From: GCA-2730975 sp964576585
GTDB taxonomy: Bacteria > Verrucomicrobiota > Verrucomicrobiia > Opitutales > Seribacteraceae
Reading direction: 5' to 3'
Assembly (NCBI GenBank): GCA_964576585.1
Contig: CAZNWO010000021.1
Coordinates: forward strand, 1-31,429
DNA: 31,429 nucleotides
Part shown: one piece after another, positions 8,272-17,105 of the stretch
How positions within the stretch are numbered: the stretch's first letter is position 1
Layout: the number at the start of each line of letters is the position of its first letter
Position numbers and translations under genes: made by a program
The notes under the pieces: model-generated
What the model was told of the DNA's origin: nothing
What the model saw: the letters and a program-made list of their open reading frames with translations, nothing else
Databases searched by the model: none

Positions 8272-11200
8272 AAAACTTCATCTTTTTTCTCTTGGGCATT
8301 GGGTTTTCACTGGGCCTTGCTCATGCCGCCGAACCCGTTGCCTCGTCCGACCAGTTGCCCCGTATTCCCCCGACCGAGGCTGATGAGGCTGTTCATACCT
8401 TTCGAATCAAGAAAGGGTTTGCCATAGAGTTGGCCGCTTCCGAGCCGAACGTTGCGGACCCCGTGTCCATGTCCTTCGATGCCAATGGCCGACTTTACGT
8501 CGTGGAAATGATCGGTTATTCCGAAAGGCGCGGTGACAAGGTTGGGCAGGTCCGTCTCCTAGAGGATGTTGACGGCGACGGCCATTACGAGAAGGCCTCT
8601 GTCTTCGCCCCTGGCTTGGCTTGGCCGACGGCGGTTTTTTGTTACGACGGAGGAGTTTTCGTCGTCGTGACGCCGGACCTTCTCTACCTCAAGGACACCA
8701 CTGGTGATGGGGTTGCCGACCTGCGCAAGGTGATTTACACAGGTTTCGGAAAAGGTCGCTCTCGTCTCAACATGCAAGCCCTTCCAAACAGCTTGCGTTG
8801 GGGTTTGGACAACAGGATTTACGGAGTCACTTCATCCAATGGAGCAGTATTGACGCGTCCCGATTCCAAGGAATTTGCCGCCGTCAGTTTAAATGGTCGC
8901 GACTTCTCGTTCGATCCTTCGACTCTTGACCTCCGCCCGGAAAGTGGCGGCGGTCAGCATGGTGCGACTTTTGACGATTTCGGCAGGCGTTTCGTTTCAA
9001 GCAACAGCAATCATTTGCAGGCCATCGTCTACGATTCCCGCTATGCTGCAAATCCACGATATGCCATGCCCGGTCCTAGGTTGGGCGTCGCGGTGGATGG
9101 TTCTGCTGCGGAAGTGTTTCGCATAAGTCCCGACGAACCTTGGAGAATCGTCAGGACCCGTTGGAGGGTTGCCTCGAAGGTGAGAGGTCCGGTTGAGGGA
9201 GGCGGGAGAGTCTCGGGATACTTTACCGCCGCAACCGGCGTTACCATTTACAGGGGCGATGCCTTTGGGGAGAGCTTTCGTGGAAATGCATTCGTTGCTG
9301 ATGCAGGCAGTAATCTCGTCCATCGCAAATTGTTGAAATATGCTGACGGAGTCGTTCCCAAGGGTGAAAGGCCTAAGGAAGAACGAAGCTCCGAGTTTCT
9401 CGCCTCCACCGACAACTGGTTTCGCCCGGTACAGCTTGGAAATGGACCGGACGGTTGCCTTTACATTCTGGACATGTACCGGGAGGTGATCGAGCATCCA
9501 TGGTCGCTCCCTCAGGGGATCAAGAAGCATCTCGATCTCAACAGCGGAAACGATCGTGGGCGAATCTGGCGTGTCTTGCCGAAGGATTTCAAGAGGCCGA
9601 GGAATCCTCGACTGGGTGATGCGACTACTCGCCAACTGGTTGACAATCTCTCTTCCCCGAACGCTTGGATTCGAGAGACTAGTTCGCGTCTCCTGTTCGA
9701 AAGAAGAGACGTCCGTGCGGTGTCTCTCTTGGGTCAGAAGTTGGCCAAAGATTCTTCTCACCTTGGTCGACTGCACGCCATTCATACCTTGGCAAGTCTC
9801 GGAAAGTTGAAGGCCGCCCAGATCTTGACTGCTTTTGCCGATGATCACCCTGTCGTCCGCGAACATGCCATTCGTTTGGCGGAACCATTCCTCAAACAAA
9901 AGCATTCGGAAGAAATGGCTGGGGCTCTCTTAGCCTTGAGCAAAGATTCTTCCGCTCCTGTGCGCTTCCAGTTGGCTCTCAGTTTGGGAATCCTTAAGGT
10001 ACAGGGTGAGGTGGAGGCATTGCTTGATCTACTTGGCAGGCATCCTGAAGACCCTTGGTTGAAACCTGCGCTAGTATCCGCTCTATCCACCCAGTCGGAG
10101 CAAGCTTTCGCACACTTAAAGAAACGCGAGGCCGATCCTGGGCAGGTGCTGACCCTTGCTCGGGAGATGCAGAGGAAAGGCTCGGGACTTGCTGGTTGTT
10201 CCCCCGAGATTTTGGAGTACGTAAAGCTTGCTTCCCTTCGGCTGATTCGTGAAGAGGCCCTTTCTCCCGAGAAGCGATTGGATGCCGTAAGTCTTCTCGT
10301 TAAGCTTGATGCCTCTGCCGCCCGCAAGCCTCTGTTCGACCTGTTGGAGGAGAAAAGCGAGAGCCTTCGACATGAAGCTCTGCTTGCACTGATTCGCTTG
10401 GCTCCGAAGGGTCTGGATCGACATGTTCTTGGGCGGTGGAAGGATTTGAGCCCTCGCTCGCGAGACGAATTCCTTTCCTTTGTCCTCAAGAACAACTTGA
10501 GCGTGAAGTTGTTCCTTGATGCGATCGAGGATGGTGTCGTCTTGGCCAAGGAACTTTCCTTGGGCAGGCTGAATATGTTCCGAAAACTCAAGGACGGAAA
10601 GCTTCGGGTCAGAGCGGTCAAGCTGATCGGTCCATTGCCGACAACTGAAAAAAAGCTCTCCAAGACCGCGTTGGTGAAATCCTACCTTCCTGCACTCGAA
10701 TTGAAAGGCGTGGCTTCAAGGGGAAAGATCACATATGATCAAAGGTGCTCTTCCTGTCATCGTGGATTTGGGCAGGGCTTTCAGCTTGGCCCTGATCTCG
10801 CTGGGATGAAGGCGGCCGGAGCCGAGAAGATTTTGACGGGCTTCTTGGATCCAAGTCGAGAGATCGCTGCAGACTTCGAGGCCTATCAGGTTCGGACTAA
10901 GGACGAAACCTTATTGGGCCTTCTTGCCAACGAGACACCAACTCATCTGACCATCCGTTTCCCCTTTGGGAAATCGATGACCGTTCGGCGTAAGGACGTT
11001 AAGGGGATGAAGAGTTTGGGCGCCTCCATCATGCCGGAAGGATTGGAGGCGGGGCTAGATCATCAGGCCGTAGCGGACTTGTTGGCTTTTGTTCTTGCTC
11101 CCGATCAAGGGTCTCGGCTTCCACCCTTTGACTTGCTCGTTCACCGAGACTCTTCTGGCGCAGTCCGTCCCGTTCGTACTAACGCAGATTGGAAAAAAAG

Positions 11201-12143
11201 GCGGGAATCAATTCTTCTTGGAGCAGAAGCCGTGATGGGCTCTTTTCCCAAGCCTCTCAATCGATTGCCACCCAAAATGGTTGTAGTCGATGAAGTGGAT
11301 GCGGGCACGTACGTACGACGTTCCATAAACTATTTTGTTTCCAAGGATTCTCCCGTGCCTGCCCACCTTTGCATCCCCAAAAAACTCCTGTCGGGGAAAG
11401 AAAAGGCTAAGGCGGTGCTTTGTCTTCACCCAACTGACAACAATGTGGGTCGAAAGGTCGTTCTTGGATTGGGAGGGCGACCAGGTCGCGCCTATGCTGC
11501 GGAACTCGCGGAGCGTGGTTTCGTCACCCTGTCTCCGGCATATCCCTTGCTTGCTGACTATCAGGTTAGCCCCGGCAAGCGTGGATTCGAGAGCGGTACC
11601 ATGATGGCCATTTGGGACAATTCCCGCGGTTTGGACCTGCTGGAATCCTTGTCCTTTGTCGATTCCTCTCCTGGTTTTGGGGTGATCGGGCATTCGCTGG
11701 GCGGACATAACGCCATCTTCACTGCTACCTTCGACAAGCGTCTTTCCGTTGTGGCGGTAAGTTGTTCCTTCGACTCCTTTCCCGATTATTACGATGGCAA
11801 CGAAAAGAATTGGGTGTCTGGTCGCGGATGGTGCCAGACTCGCTACATGCCCCGAATGGCCGATTATCGAGGACGCCTTTCCCAGATACCCTTTGACTTT
11901 CCGGAGCTTTTGGGTGCCTTGGCTCCGAGGCCAATCTTCATTTCAGCGCCTAAGGGAGACACCAACTTCCGTTGGAAAAGCACCTCGCGCTGCGCCAAGG
12001 CTGCGGCCCAAGTTTACAATTTGCTTAACGCCAAGAGAAACCTGATCTCTCTACATCCAGACTGTGGGCACAATTTCCCTAAGGAAGTTCGCGAAAAAGC
12101 CTACGACTTCATATCCGAAGCCTTGTCAGTGAAAAGCAAATGA
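8268..12143 (+). CDS. PVC-type dehydrogenase with HEAT repeats and c-haem domain, fused to a C-terminal esterase
   Basis: A 1291-residue exported protein; the ATG at 8268 overlaps the previous stop and gives a good signal peptide (MKNFIFFLLGIGFSLGLAHAA). Residues about 45-410 form a PVC-type beta-propeller dehydrogenase domain, with AANPRYAMPG-like, DNWFRPVQLG and LDMYREVIEHPWS stretches. Residues about 430-800 are helical HEAT-like repeats. Residues about 810-945 hold a c-type cytochrome domain with CSSCH at 827-831 and the downstream GPDLAG. These three blocks match the TIGR02604 plus TIGR02603 layout. The protein does not stop there. Residues about 955-1291 form an alpha/beta hydrolase with GHSLGG (Ser1143) and a late DCGHNF (catalytic His), resembling acetyl-xylan-esterase or dienelactone-hydrolase-like proteins of PVC bacteria. 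No frame break lies at the junction, so this appears to be a real fusion. It probably works in the periplasm on a carbohydrate substrate. Confidence 0.85.
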   Translation: MKNFIFFLLGIGFSLGLAHAAEPVASSDQLPRIPPTEADEAVHTFRIKKGFAIELAASEPNVADPVSMSFDANGRLYVVEMIGYSERRGDKVGQVRLLEDVDGDGHYEKASVFAPGLAWPTAVFCYDGGVFVVVTPDLLYLKDTTGDGVADLRKVIYTGFGKGRSRLNMQALPNSLRWGLDNRIYGVTSSNGAVLTRPDSKEFAAVSLNGRDFSFDPSTLDLRPESGGGQHGATFDDFGRRFVSSNSNHLQAIVYDSRYAANPRYAMPGPRLGVAVDGSAAEVFRISPDEPWRIVRTRWRVASKVRGPVEGGGRVSGYFTAATGVTIYRGDAFGESFRGNAFVADAGSNLVHRKLLKYADGVVPKGERPKEERSSEFLASTDNWFRPVQLGNGPDGCLYILDMYREVIEHPWSLPQGIKKHLDLNSGNDRGRIWRVLPKDFKRPRNPRLGDATTRQLVDNLSSPNAWIRETSSRLLFERRDVRAVSLLGQKLAKDSSHLGRLHAIHTLASLGKLKAAQILTAFADDHPVVREHAIRLAEPFLKQKHSEEMAGALLALSKDSSAPVRFQLALSLGILKVQGEVEALLDLLGRHPEDPWLKPALVSALSTQSEQAFAHLKKREADPGQVLTLAREMQRKGSGLAGCSPEILEYVKLASLRLIREEALSPEKRLDAVSLLVKLDASAARKPLFDLLEEKSESLRHEALLALIRLAPKGLDRHVLGRWKDLSPRSRDEFLSFVLKNNLSVKLFLDAIEDGVVLAKELSLGRLNMFRKLKDGKLRVRAVKLIGPLPTTEKKLSKTALVKSYLPALELKGVASRGKITYDQRCSSCHRGFGQGFQLGPDLAGMKAAGAEKILTGFLDPSREIAADFEAYQVRTKDETLLGLLANETPTHLTIRFPFGKSMTVRRKDVKGMKSLGASIMPEGLEAGLDHQAVADLLAFVLAPDQGSRLPPFDLLVHRDSSGAVRPVRTNADWKKRRESILLGAEAVMGSFPKPLNRLPPKMVVVDEVDAGTYVRRSINYFVSKDSPVPAHLCIPKKLLSGKEKAKAVLCLHPTDNNVGRKVVLGLGGRPGRAYAAELAERGFVTLSPAYPLLADYQVSPGKRGFESGTMMAIWDNSRGLDLLESLSFVDSSPGFGVIGHSLGGHNAIFTATFDKRLSVVAVSCSFDSFPDYYDGNEKNWVSGRGWCQTRYMPRMADYRGRLSQIPFDFPELLGALAPRPIFISAPKGDTNFRWKSTSRCAKAAAQVYNLLNAKRNLISLHPDCGHNFPKEVREKAYDFISEALSVKSK

Positions 12144-12153
12144 ATTCAGGTGC

Positions 12154-13326
12154 CTATCGCTTTCCCTGAGCCTTGCGAAGCGCGGCAAGACAGGCGTCCG
12201 AACCTTGCAGAGCATGCTTCGGCCTTGGATGTTCAGCTGTGAATACCAGAAGTTTCTCCTTTGCCAAGGGCTTGAAGTGCTTTTCGTTGATTTCTCCATC
12301 ATCCCCCGAGATTTGGCTTAACCGAAGTTTCAATGCTTTCGCGAAAAACCTATACACGGGTTTGCGCTTGGAGAAGCCGTAATCATGTTTCTCGTCGGCC
12401 AAATGAAAATTCTCGACCCTGTTCTCGGCTCCAAAGAGTGAATAAACCCGACGCGCAAAGGGGAACTCTACCTTAGGCGTATTCTTGGTCCAATCGCCTC
12501 CCACGCTTACAAGTAGGAGTGGGCGCGGCGCGGCCATGGCGGCAATCTCCGCGTTGTTGGTCTTGTGTGATTTGCTTTCATGTATAGGCATGCCGCTTTC
12601 ACAATTGCATCCTCCATAGAAATGGGCCGATGCCATTACTACGGGAGCCGCCACCCTCACCCTCGGGTCAAGGGCGGTAAGCATGAAGGTTTGGGTGCCG
12701 CCACCTGATTCCCCCGTGACACCGATGCGACTTGGGTCGACCTCACGAAAGCTCAAGAGATAGTCAAGGGCTCGCATGCTGTTCCAAGTCTGGTAAGCGA
12801 AGACGTTCTTGTCCCTTCGATGATCCACGCTTTTTGCATCTTCGTTCCAGCCGACCATGTCGTAGGCGAAAACGATTGCGCCCATGCGGGCGAGTGAGGC
12901 GCAGCGGGCTTGAGTGTACTCTGCCAAGCGACCTTCCGGGGAGTGCCCGTGAGGGCAAAGTACACCCGCGAATTTTGCCAAGCCACCTTTTCGCAAAGGT
13001 CGATAGAGGTTTCCCGTAACAAAGAATCCCGGCAGACTTTCGAAATGAACGTTTTCCACGGAGTAGCCATCCATTTCCCTTTTGGAATGGCTTTTGGCTT
13101 TTAGAGGCGTTCTTTCCGGAAGGGGTGTCAATCCTGCCCCCTTGAGGATTCCGGATAGGTTTCGCTTCTTTCTTTCTTCCCATCCCTCCCGATCCGTGAA
13201 GGTCTTGGCAAAAGCGTCTAGGTTTCTGGCGCCTTCTTCTTCTGAAATCTTAGGGAAGGCATCCAAAAATGCATTTAGGGTTATACCTGACAAAAGCAGG
13301 GTGAGGGTTTTTAGGGCTTTGGCCAT
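12154..13326 (-). CDS. Secreted acetyl-xylan-esterase-like alpha/beta hydrolase
   Basis: A 390-residue protein with a hydrophobic N-terminus that could be a signal peptide. The alpha/beta hydrolase core shows VLCPHGHSPEGR at about 123-133 (oxyanion strand), the nucleophile elbow GESGGG at 205-210 (Ser207), GGDWT near 277-281 (probable acid) and EKHDYG with His314. Similar PVC proteins are called acetylxylan esterase or alpha/beta hydrolase family proteins, and some lie close to glucuronoyl esterases. The gene converges on the dehydrogenase-esterase fusion with only 10 bases between stops. The two esterase domains share a general layout, but I could not judge whether they are recent duplicates. 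Substrate is inferred only as an ester on a plant or algal glycan. Confidence 0.8.
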   Translation of the reverse strand: MAKALKTLTLLLSGITLNAFLDAFPKISEEEGARNLDAFAKTFTDREGWEERKKRNLSGILKGAGLTPLPERTPLKAKSHSKREMDGYSVENVHFESLPGFFVTGNLYRPLRKGGLAKFAGVLCPHGHSPEGRLAEYTQARCASLARMGAIVFAYDMVGWNEDAKSVDHRRDKNVFAYQTWNSMRALDYLLSFREVDPSRIGVTGESGGGTQTFMLTALDPRVRVAAPVVMASAHFYGGCNCESGMPIHESKSHKTNNAEIAAMAAPRPLLLVSVGGDWTKNTPKVEFPFARRVYSLFGAENRVENFHLADEKHDYGFSKRKPVYRFFAKALKLRLSQISGDDGEINEKHFKPLAKEKLLVFTAEHPRPKHALQGSDACLAALRKAQGKR

Positions 13327-13460
13327 GGTTAGCTTTGTTTGGAGTTTTTTGAAAAAAATGTTTTAGTTTTTCCCTATATTTTCTAAAGATGCCTTTACTC
13401 CTTTAAATGCAACCTCGAAACTGTTCTTGAATTCAATTCTTTTTTTACATCTTACAACCC

Positions 13461-14153
13461 ATGAAAACTACCAAGCTTCTTCTCTCTGTAATTCTTCTTT
13501 CTTCCATCACCTCGTTTGTTTTTGCCGATAAGGGCAAGGTGATCTTTGACGGCAAGTCCCTCGATGGTTGGGACGGCGACCCGAAGTTTTGGTCCGCAAA
13601 GGATGGAGCAATCGTTGGTCAGACTACCAAGAGCAATCCTACCCGAGGCAACACCTTCATTATTTGGAAAGGAGGAAAACTTGATGACTTCGATCTCACT
13701 TTGGAGTTCAAGATTGAGGGAGGCAACAGTGGCATCCAATATCGCAGTTTCATTAAGCCTGGAAAGCATGACGGTTGGCGTATTGGTGGATATCAAGCCG
13801 ATTTCGAGTCGGGCGATCGTTATTCCGGGATTTGTTACGGTGAAGGCTTCCGTGGAATTCTTTCCGATCGTGGTTTCAAGACTACCTTGACCAAGGTGAA
13901 CGGGAAATTACAGAAAAAAGCGGAAAAATTTGGTGAATCTCGTGAGATTGGAAAGGCAGTCAAGAAAGGCGAATGGAATAAGTATAGGATTACCGCAAAG
14001 GGTTTTCATTTCGTTCACTACATTAATGGCGTAAAAACCACTGAACTTATTGACAACGACGAATCCACGCGGCGCAAGGATGGTCTGCTGGCCCTGCAGT
14101 TGCATGCAGGTCCTCCAATGAAAGTTTCATTTCGGAACTTTACCCTCAAGTGA
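13461..14153 (+). CDS. DUF1080 (3-keto-disaccharide hydrolase family) secreted protein
   Basis: A 230-residue protein with a signal peptide (MKTTKLLLSVILLSSITSFVFA). The mature part is a single DUF1080 lectin-like beta-sandwich. It opens with KVIFDGKSLDGWDG, continues through FWSAKDGAIVGQ and DFDLTLEFKIEGGNSGIQYRS, and ends with the family-typical MKVSFRNFTLK. Length is normal for a one-domain member. Characterised relatives hydrolyse 3-keto-glycosides in the periplasm. The AT-rich 134 bp upstream probably holds its own promoter, but I cannot place the boxes with confidence, and no Shine-Dalgarno sequence is visible. It is transcribed alone. Confidence 0.92.
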   Translation: MKTTKLLLSVILLSSITSFVFADKGKVIFDGKSLDGWDGDPKFWSAKDGAIVGQTTKSNPTRGNTFIIWKGGKLDDFDLTLEFKIEGGNSGIQYRSFIKPGKHDGWRIGGYQADFESGDRYSGICYGEGFRGILSDRGFKTTLTKVNGKLQKKAEKFGESREIGKAVKKGEWNKYRITAKGFHFVHYINGVKTTELIDNDESTRRKDGLLALQLHAGPPMKVSFRNFTLK

Positions 14154-14198
14154 TTGTTGGGCAAATCACTAACTAAACCATTCGCAACTTTTTGGAGA

Positions 14199-14219
14199 CT
14201 CTCCATTTCATTTGGAGAG
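14199..14219. repeat. Short inverted repeat over the stop of the small membrane protein gene
   Basis: CTCTCCA at 14199-14205 and TGGAGAG at 14213-14219 form a perfect 7-bp stem with a 7-base loop that holds the small gene's stop codon. A third copy, TGGAGA at 14193-14198, could pair with the left arm instead. It sits between the convergent 3' ends of DUF1080 and the small gene, so a transcription-end hairpin is possible, but no T-run follows on either strand. Confidence 0.35.
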
Positions 14220-14372
14220 AATGCCCGCTAGAAAGTAAATGCAAAGGCCAATGCTCGTTATAATTACGATGCATTTTGCGGCAGTCATCAAAGTCTTGTG
14301 CCAATCCGAAGGGGTCGGGTCGTAATTTGCATCCTCCGGGTCCGAGGATAGATTCATTGGTCTTCTACTCAT
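14208..14372 (-). CDS. Small single-TM membrane protein, 54 residues, unknown function
   Basis: On the minus strand an ATG at 14372 opens a 54-codon frame ending in TGA. The product has a polar, acidic N-terminus (MSRRPMNLSSDPEDANYDP), then TPSDWHK, then one hydrophobic helix at about residues 29-51, and ends in SK. This is the layout of a genuine small bitopic membrane protein rather than random sequence. It lies alone between DUF1080 and the TIGR01777 gene, which are both on the plus strand. A TATAAA lies about 13 bases upstream of the start on this strand and AAAGAAATCAAG directly precedes it, but no strong Shine-Dalgarno is present. No family recognised. Confidence 0.6.
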   Translation of the reverse strand: MSRRPMNLSSDPEDANYDPTPSDWHKTLMTAAKCIVIITSIGLCIYFLAGILSK

Positions 14373-14576
14373 TCTTGATTTCTTTATAGGTATCGGTGGG
14401 ACTTTTTACGGGAACACTCCCGCACAATCATTTTCCGGACAGTTTCTATTGAATTTTTAACTTAAACCTCCTCGTTATATCATCGGAATGCAAATTATTT
14501 TGAACGATACCTTCATGATTGGTCAAATTATTTTTACATTATTTTGCAGAATCTTTGCATGAATTAAGTTGGTTCG

Positions 14577-15533
14577 GTGAAAACAGACGCACCAAATTCA
14601 TCAGTTTCTAAACTTGTGCTTGCAGGCGGTTCAGGATTTTTGGGTCAGGCCTTGGCAAAGTTTTTTGTCGGAGCAGGTTATGATGTCGTTATGCTGAGTC
14701 GAGGTGTCGGAGCACCCGGTGAGTCCTCGAAACTGCGTGTCGTACAATGGAATCCTGATGCAATGCGTTTGGAATCTTGGGCAAAGGAATTGGAGGGAGC
14801 CAAGGGAGTGATTAATTTGTGCGGTCGTTCCGTGGATTGCAGGTACAGTAAGGAGAATCGTCGGCAGATTTTAGATTCGCGCGTTAACTCCACGCGCCTG
14901 CTAGGCGAAGCTATTGCGGCTATGAGCAATCCCCCCGAAGTCTGGCTCAACGCAAGCACTGCTACCATTTACTCAGATCGCCGAGGAGATTTAAACCCTC
15001 ACGACGAAAATAGTAATGACTTAGGCCACGGTTTTTCCGTGGAGGTTGCCAAGGCTTGGGAGAATGCCTTTTGGGAATTCGACTTGTCTCATGTTCGCCA
15101 AGTGGCGATGCGGATTAGTATTGTGTTGGGAGAGGGTGGAGCCTTCCCGGTCATGCGTCGCTTCGCCAAGCTTTTGTTGGGCGGAAGACAAGGGCCTGGT
15201 TCACAATGGATGAGTTGGCTGCATGTCGAAGATTTCGTAGGTATCGTTGAATTCCTTCTGTCCAACGACAAGGTTCGGGGAGTCGTGAATTTTGCGGCGC
15301 CATTCCCGGTTCGCAACACTGCGTTTATGCATGAGATGCGAAAAAGGTTCGCCCCATTGGAGATCGGCTTTCCTGCTCCAACGCCTGCAGTTCATTTTGG
15401 AGCATTTTTTCTTAGAACTTCTCCCGAGCTCGTTTTAAAAAGCCGAAAGGTGGTTTCCTCCACCTTGGAGAAGCATGGTTACAAGTTCCGTTTTCCGAAA
15501 ATTGCCGAGGCGATCAAGGATTTGTCGGCCTAG
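14577..15533 (+). CDS. TIGR01777 family epimerase (NAD-dependent SDR fold)
   Basis: A 318-residue protein starting at a GTG; the only nearby upstream ATG (14559) runs into a stop after two codons. It has the Rossmann motif GGSGFLG at residues 17-23, then VINLCGRSVDCRYS, NSTRLLGEAI, WLNASTATIYSD, RISIVLGEGGAF, SWLHVEDFVG and VNFAAPFPVRN. These occur in the order seen in the TIGR01777 (YfcH-like) family of nucleotide-sugar epimerase homologues. Length matches the family. It is cytoplasmic and its reaction is not established. It converges on the DUF1501 gene with a 20-base gap. Confidence 0.93.
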   Translation: MKTDAPNSSVSKLVLAGGSGFLGQALAKFFVGAGYDVVMLSRGVGAPGESSKLRVVQWNPDAMRLESWAKELEGAKGVINLCGRSVDCRYSKENRRQILDSRVNSTRLLGEAIAAMSNPPEVWLNASTATIYSDRRGDLNPHDENSNDLGHGFSVEVAKAWENAFWEFDLSHVRQVAMRISIVLGEGGAFPVMRRFAKLLLGGRQGPGSQWMSWLHVEDFVGIVEFLLSNDKVRGVVNFAAPFPVRNTAFMHEMRKRFAPLEIGFPAPTPAVHFGAFFLRTSPELVLKSRKVVSSTLEKHGYKFRFPKIAEAIKDLSA

Positions 15534-15553
15534 GCTTGGAATCCGGTTTTCTT

Positions 15554-16945
15554 TTACGTCAATTGCCTGATTGGGGATGCCCCGTGCAAGACGCGAGAGA
15601 CTTCTTCCGGCACACCTGCCATGCTGCGGATGGCGCCAAGGTCCAGAATCCTATCCATTATAGTGGCATAAAGATTCGGGATGGTAACCCGATCGGAATT
15701 GGGTTGCCCGCCATCCTTAGTTGAGGAACCTACGACTTCACCCATTCTGAGTCCGCCTCCATATAACAGCAAGGGAGCTGATCCCCCCCAGTGATCCCTT
15801 CCGCCTTTTCCATTGATCTTGGGTGTTCGCCCCATTTCACCGCAACATACAAGAAGGATTTTGTCTCGCAGTCCACGAGCCTCGACGTCTTCTATAAACG
15901 CGCTTACCGCATGGTCGAAGGGTCTGCCTACGTATTCCATGCCCTCGGGCATTGTGGCGTTGTTATTGTCCGCGTGCATGTCCCAAACGAAGTCAGTGCT
16001 TATCGTGATGAACCCAGCACCCCTTTCCGCCAGCCTTCTGGCAAGCAACAAGAGTTTCCCTAGGTTCTTTACGTGATTGGCATATCGCTTGTGGTTGTTC
16101 CACCGCCTGCTGATGTTTCTTGGATCCATCAGGCCTGCGGTATCATAGCGCTCGAGAGTCTTGGCATCCTCCTTCGAGACGTCGAACGCTTCCGAAATGC
16201 CTCCCGACAGGGTTTCGAAGGCTTGAGACTGAAACTTGTCCAGTCCCTCGGTCAAGGAACCGGAATCCACTCTCTTGCGAAAATTCCTCAGGCTTGCAAG
16301 GAAGGTCTGGCGATCGTCCAGTCGATTGGGGTCGACGGTTAGCTGCATGTCTCTTCTCAGGTCGCCTTTGCCGCTGGGTTGGAATGGTTCATAGGCAGGA
16401 CCTAGCGGCCCGGTGACGTCGAATTTTCCCAGAGACATGATCGGGTCCGAAGCTTCGGAGTCAACCGCCTGAGGATGGATCCAGACGTTTCTCGGCATGC
16501 CGGTTTGCGGGTGGCTTGCCCCTGCAATTTTGGCGTAGTGACAACCAATCTGCGCATTCGCGGAATATTCCTTGCTGACGATGGGCTTGGAATCATGGGC
16601 GCCGCTTTCTGTGGTGAAAGATCTAACGATGCTGAACTTGTCGTTTAGCTTGGCCAACTTCTCGAAGGTGGGTCCAAAGGTGATGCCGGGCAACTTGGTC
16701 TTGATTTCGCCCGTGGCGCTTCGGACACTGTCCGGGGCATCCATCTTCGGGTCGAAGGTTTCAAACTGGCTGGGTCCACCGTGCATGAATAGGAAAACGA
16801 CCGTCTTGTCCTTTGTCACCCCTCCTGCGGACTTTATGATGTCTTCAGCTTTCAGGAATTGCGGTAAACTGATTCCCCCCAAGGCCAACCCTCCCATTTG
16901 AAGGAAGCACCTTCTATTCAGGAAGCTATCTTTAGGTTTCAGCAT
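15554..16945 (-). CDS. DUF1501 protein with Tat-like leader
   Basis: A 463-residue protein in the alkaline-phosphatase/sulfatase superfamily as DUF1501. The leader NRRCFLQMGGLALGG at about 10-24 is twin-arginine-like. Typical features follow: VVFLFMHGGPSQFETFDPK, IVRSFTTESGAHDS, RGAGFITISTDFVWDMHADNN, LLVCCGEMGRTPKINGKGGRDHWG and a C-terminal TIMDRILDLG block. In Planctomycetota and Verrucomicrobiota these genes usually sit beside a DUF1549/DUF1553 cytochrome-like gene; no such partner is adjacent here. Role unknown; a periplasmic function with its partner cytochrome has been suggested for the family. Confidence 0.93.
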   Translation of the reverse strand: MLKPKDSFLNRRCFLQMGGLALGGISLPQFLKAEDIIKSAGGVTKDKTVVFLFMHGGPSQFETFDPKMDAPDSVRSATGEIKTKLPGITFGPTFEKLAKLNDKFSIVRSFTTESGAHDSKPIVSKEYSANAQIGCHYAKIAGASHPQTGMPRNVWIHPQAVDSEASDPIMSLGKFDVTGPLGPAYEPFQPSGKGDLRRDMQLTVDPNRLDDRQTFLASLRNFRKRVDSGSLTEGLDKFQSQAFETLSGGISEAFDVSKEDAKTLERYDTAGLMDPRNISRRWNNHKRYANHVKNLGKLLLLARRLAERGAGFITISTDFVWDMHADNNNATMPEGMEYVGRPFDHAVSAFIEDVEARGLRDKILLVCCGEMGRTPKINGKGGRDHWGGSAPLLLYGGGLRMGEVVGSSTKDGGQPNSDRVTIPNLYATIMDRILDLGAIRSMAGVPEEVSRVLHGASPIRQLT

Positions 16946-17105
16946 GATTACTTAGTCAATCATGCAACAAATCGATGCAGTCGCCAACTTATTTTGGCTG
17001 TTTTTCGCATTTTCAGGAATCACTTGATTGGGAGGCCTCGAGCTTTTCAAGCCTCTCAAGCGAGATTTTTTACCACCCTTAAGGGTTGCTTCTTTTTCAG
17101 GCCAA

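Noticed and set aside
8997..10663. Overlapping minus-strand open frames inside the dehydrogenase fusion gene
   Set aside because: They lie wholly inside a strongly supported plus-strand gene and have low-complexity, Ser/Arg-rich products typical of shadow frames.
14409..14422. CGGGA-ACAC-TCCCG inverted repeat
   Set aside because: A five-pair stem in a non-coding gap with no T-run; it may be chance, and no role can be assigned.
17075..17086. Palindrome ACCCTTAAGGGT after the 298-residue protein gene
   Set aside because: It is a perfect 12-base palindrome but would make a stem of only about four pairs, and no T-run follows on the minus strand, so a terminator call is not supported.
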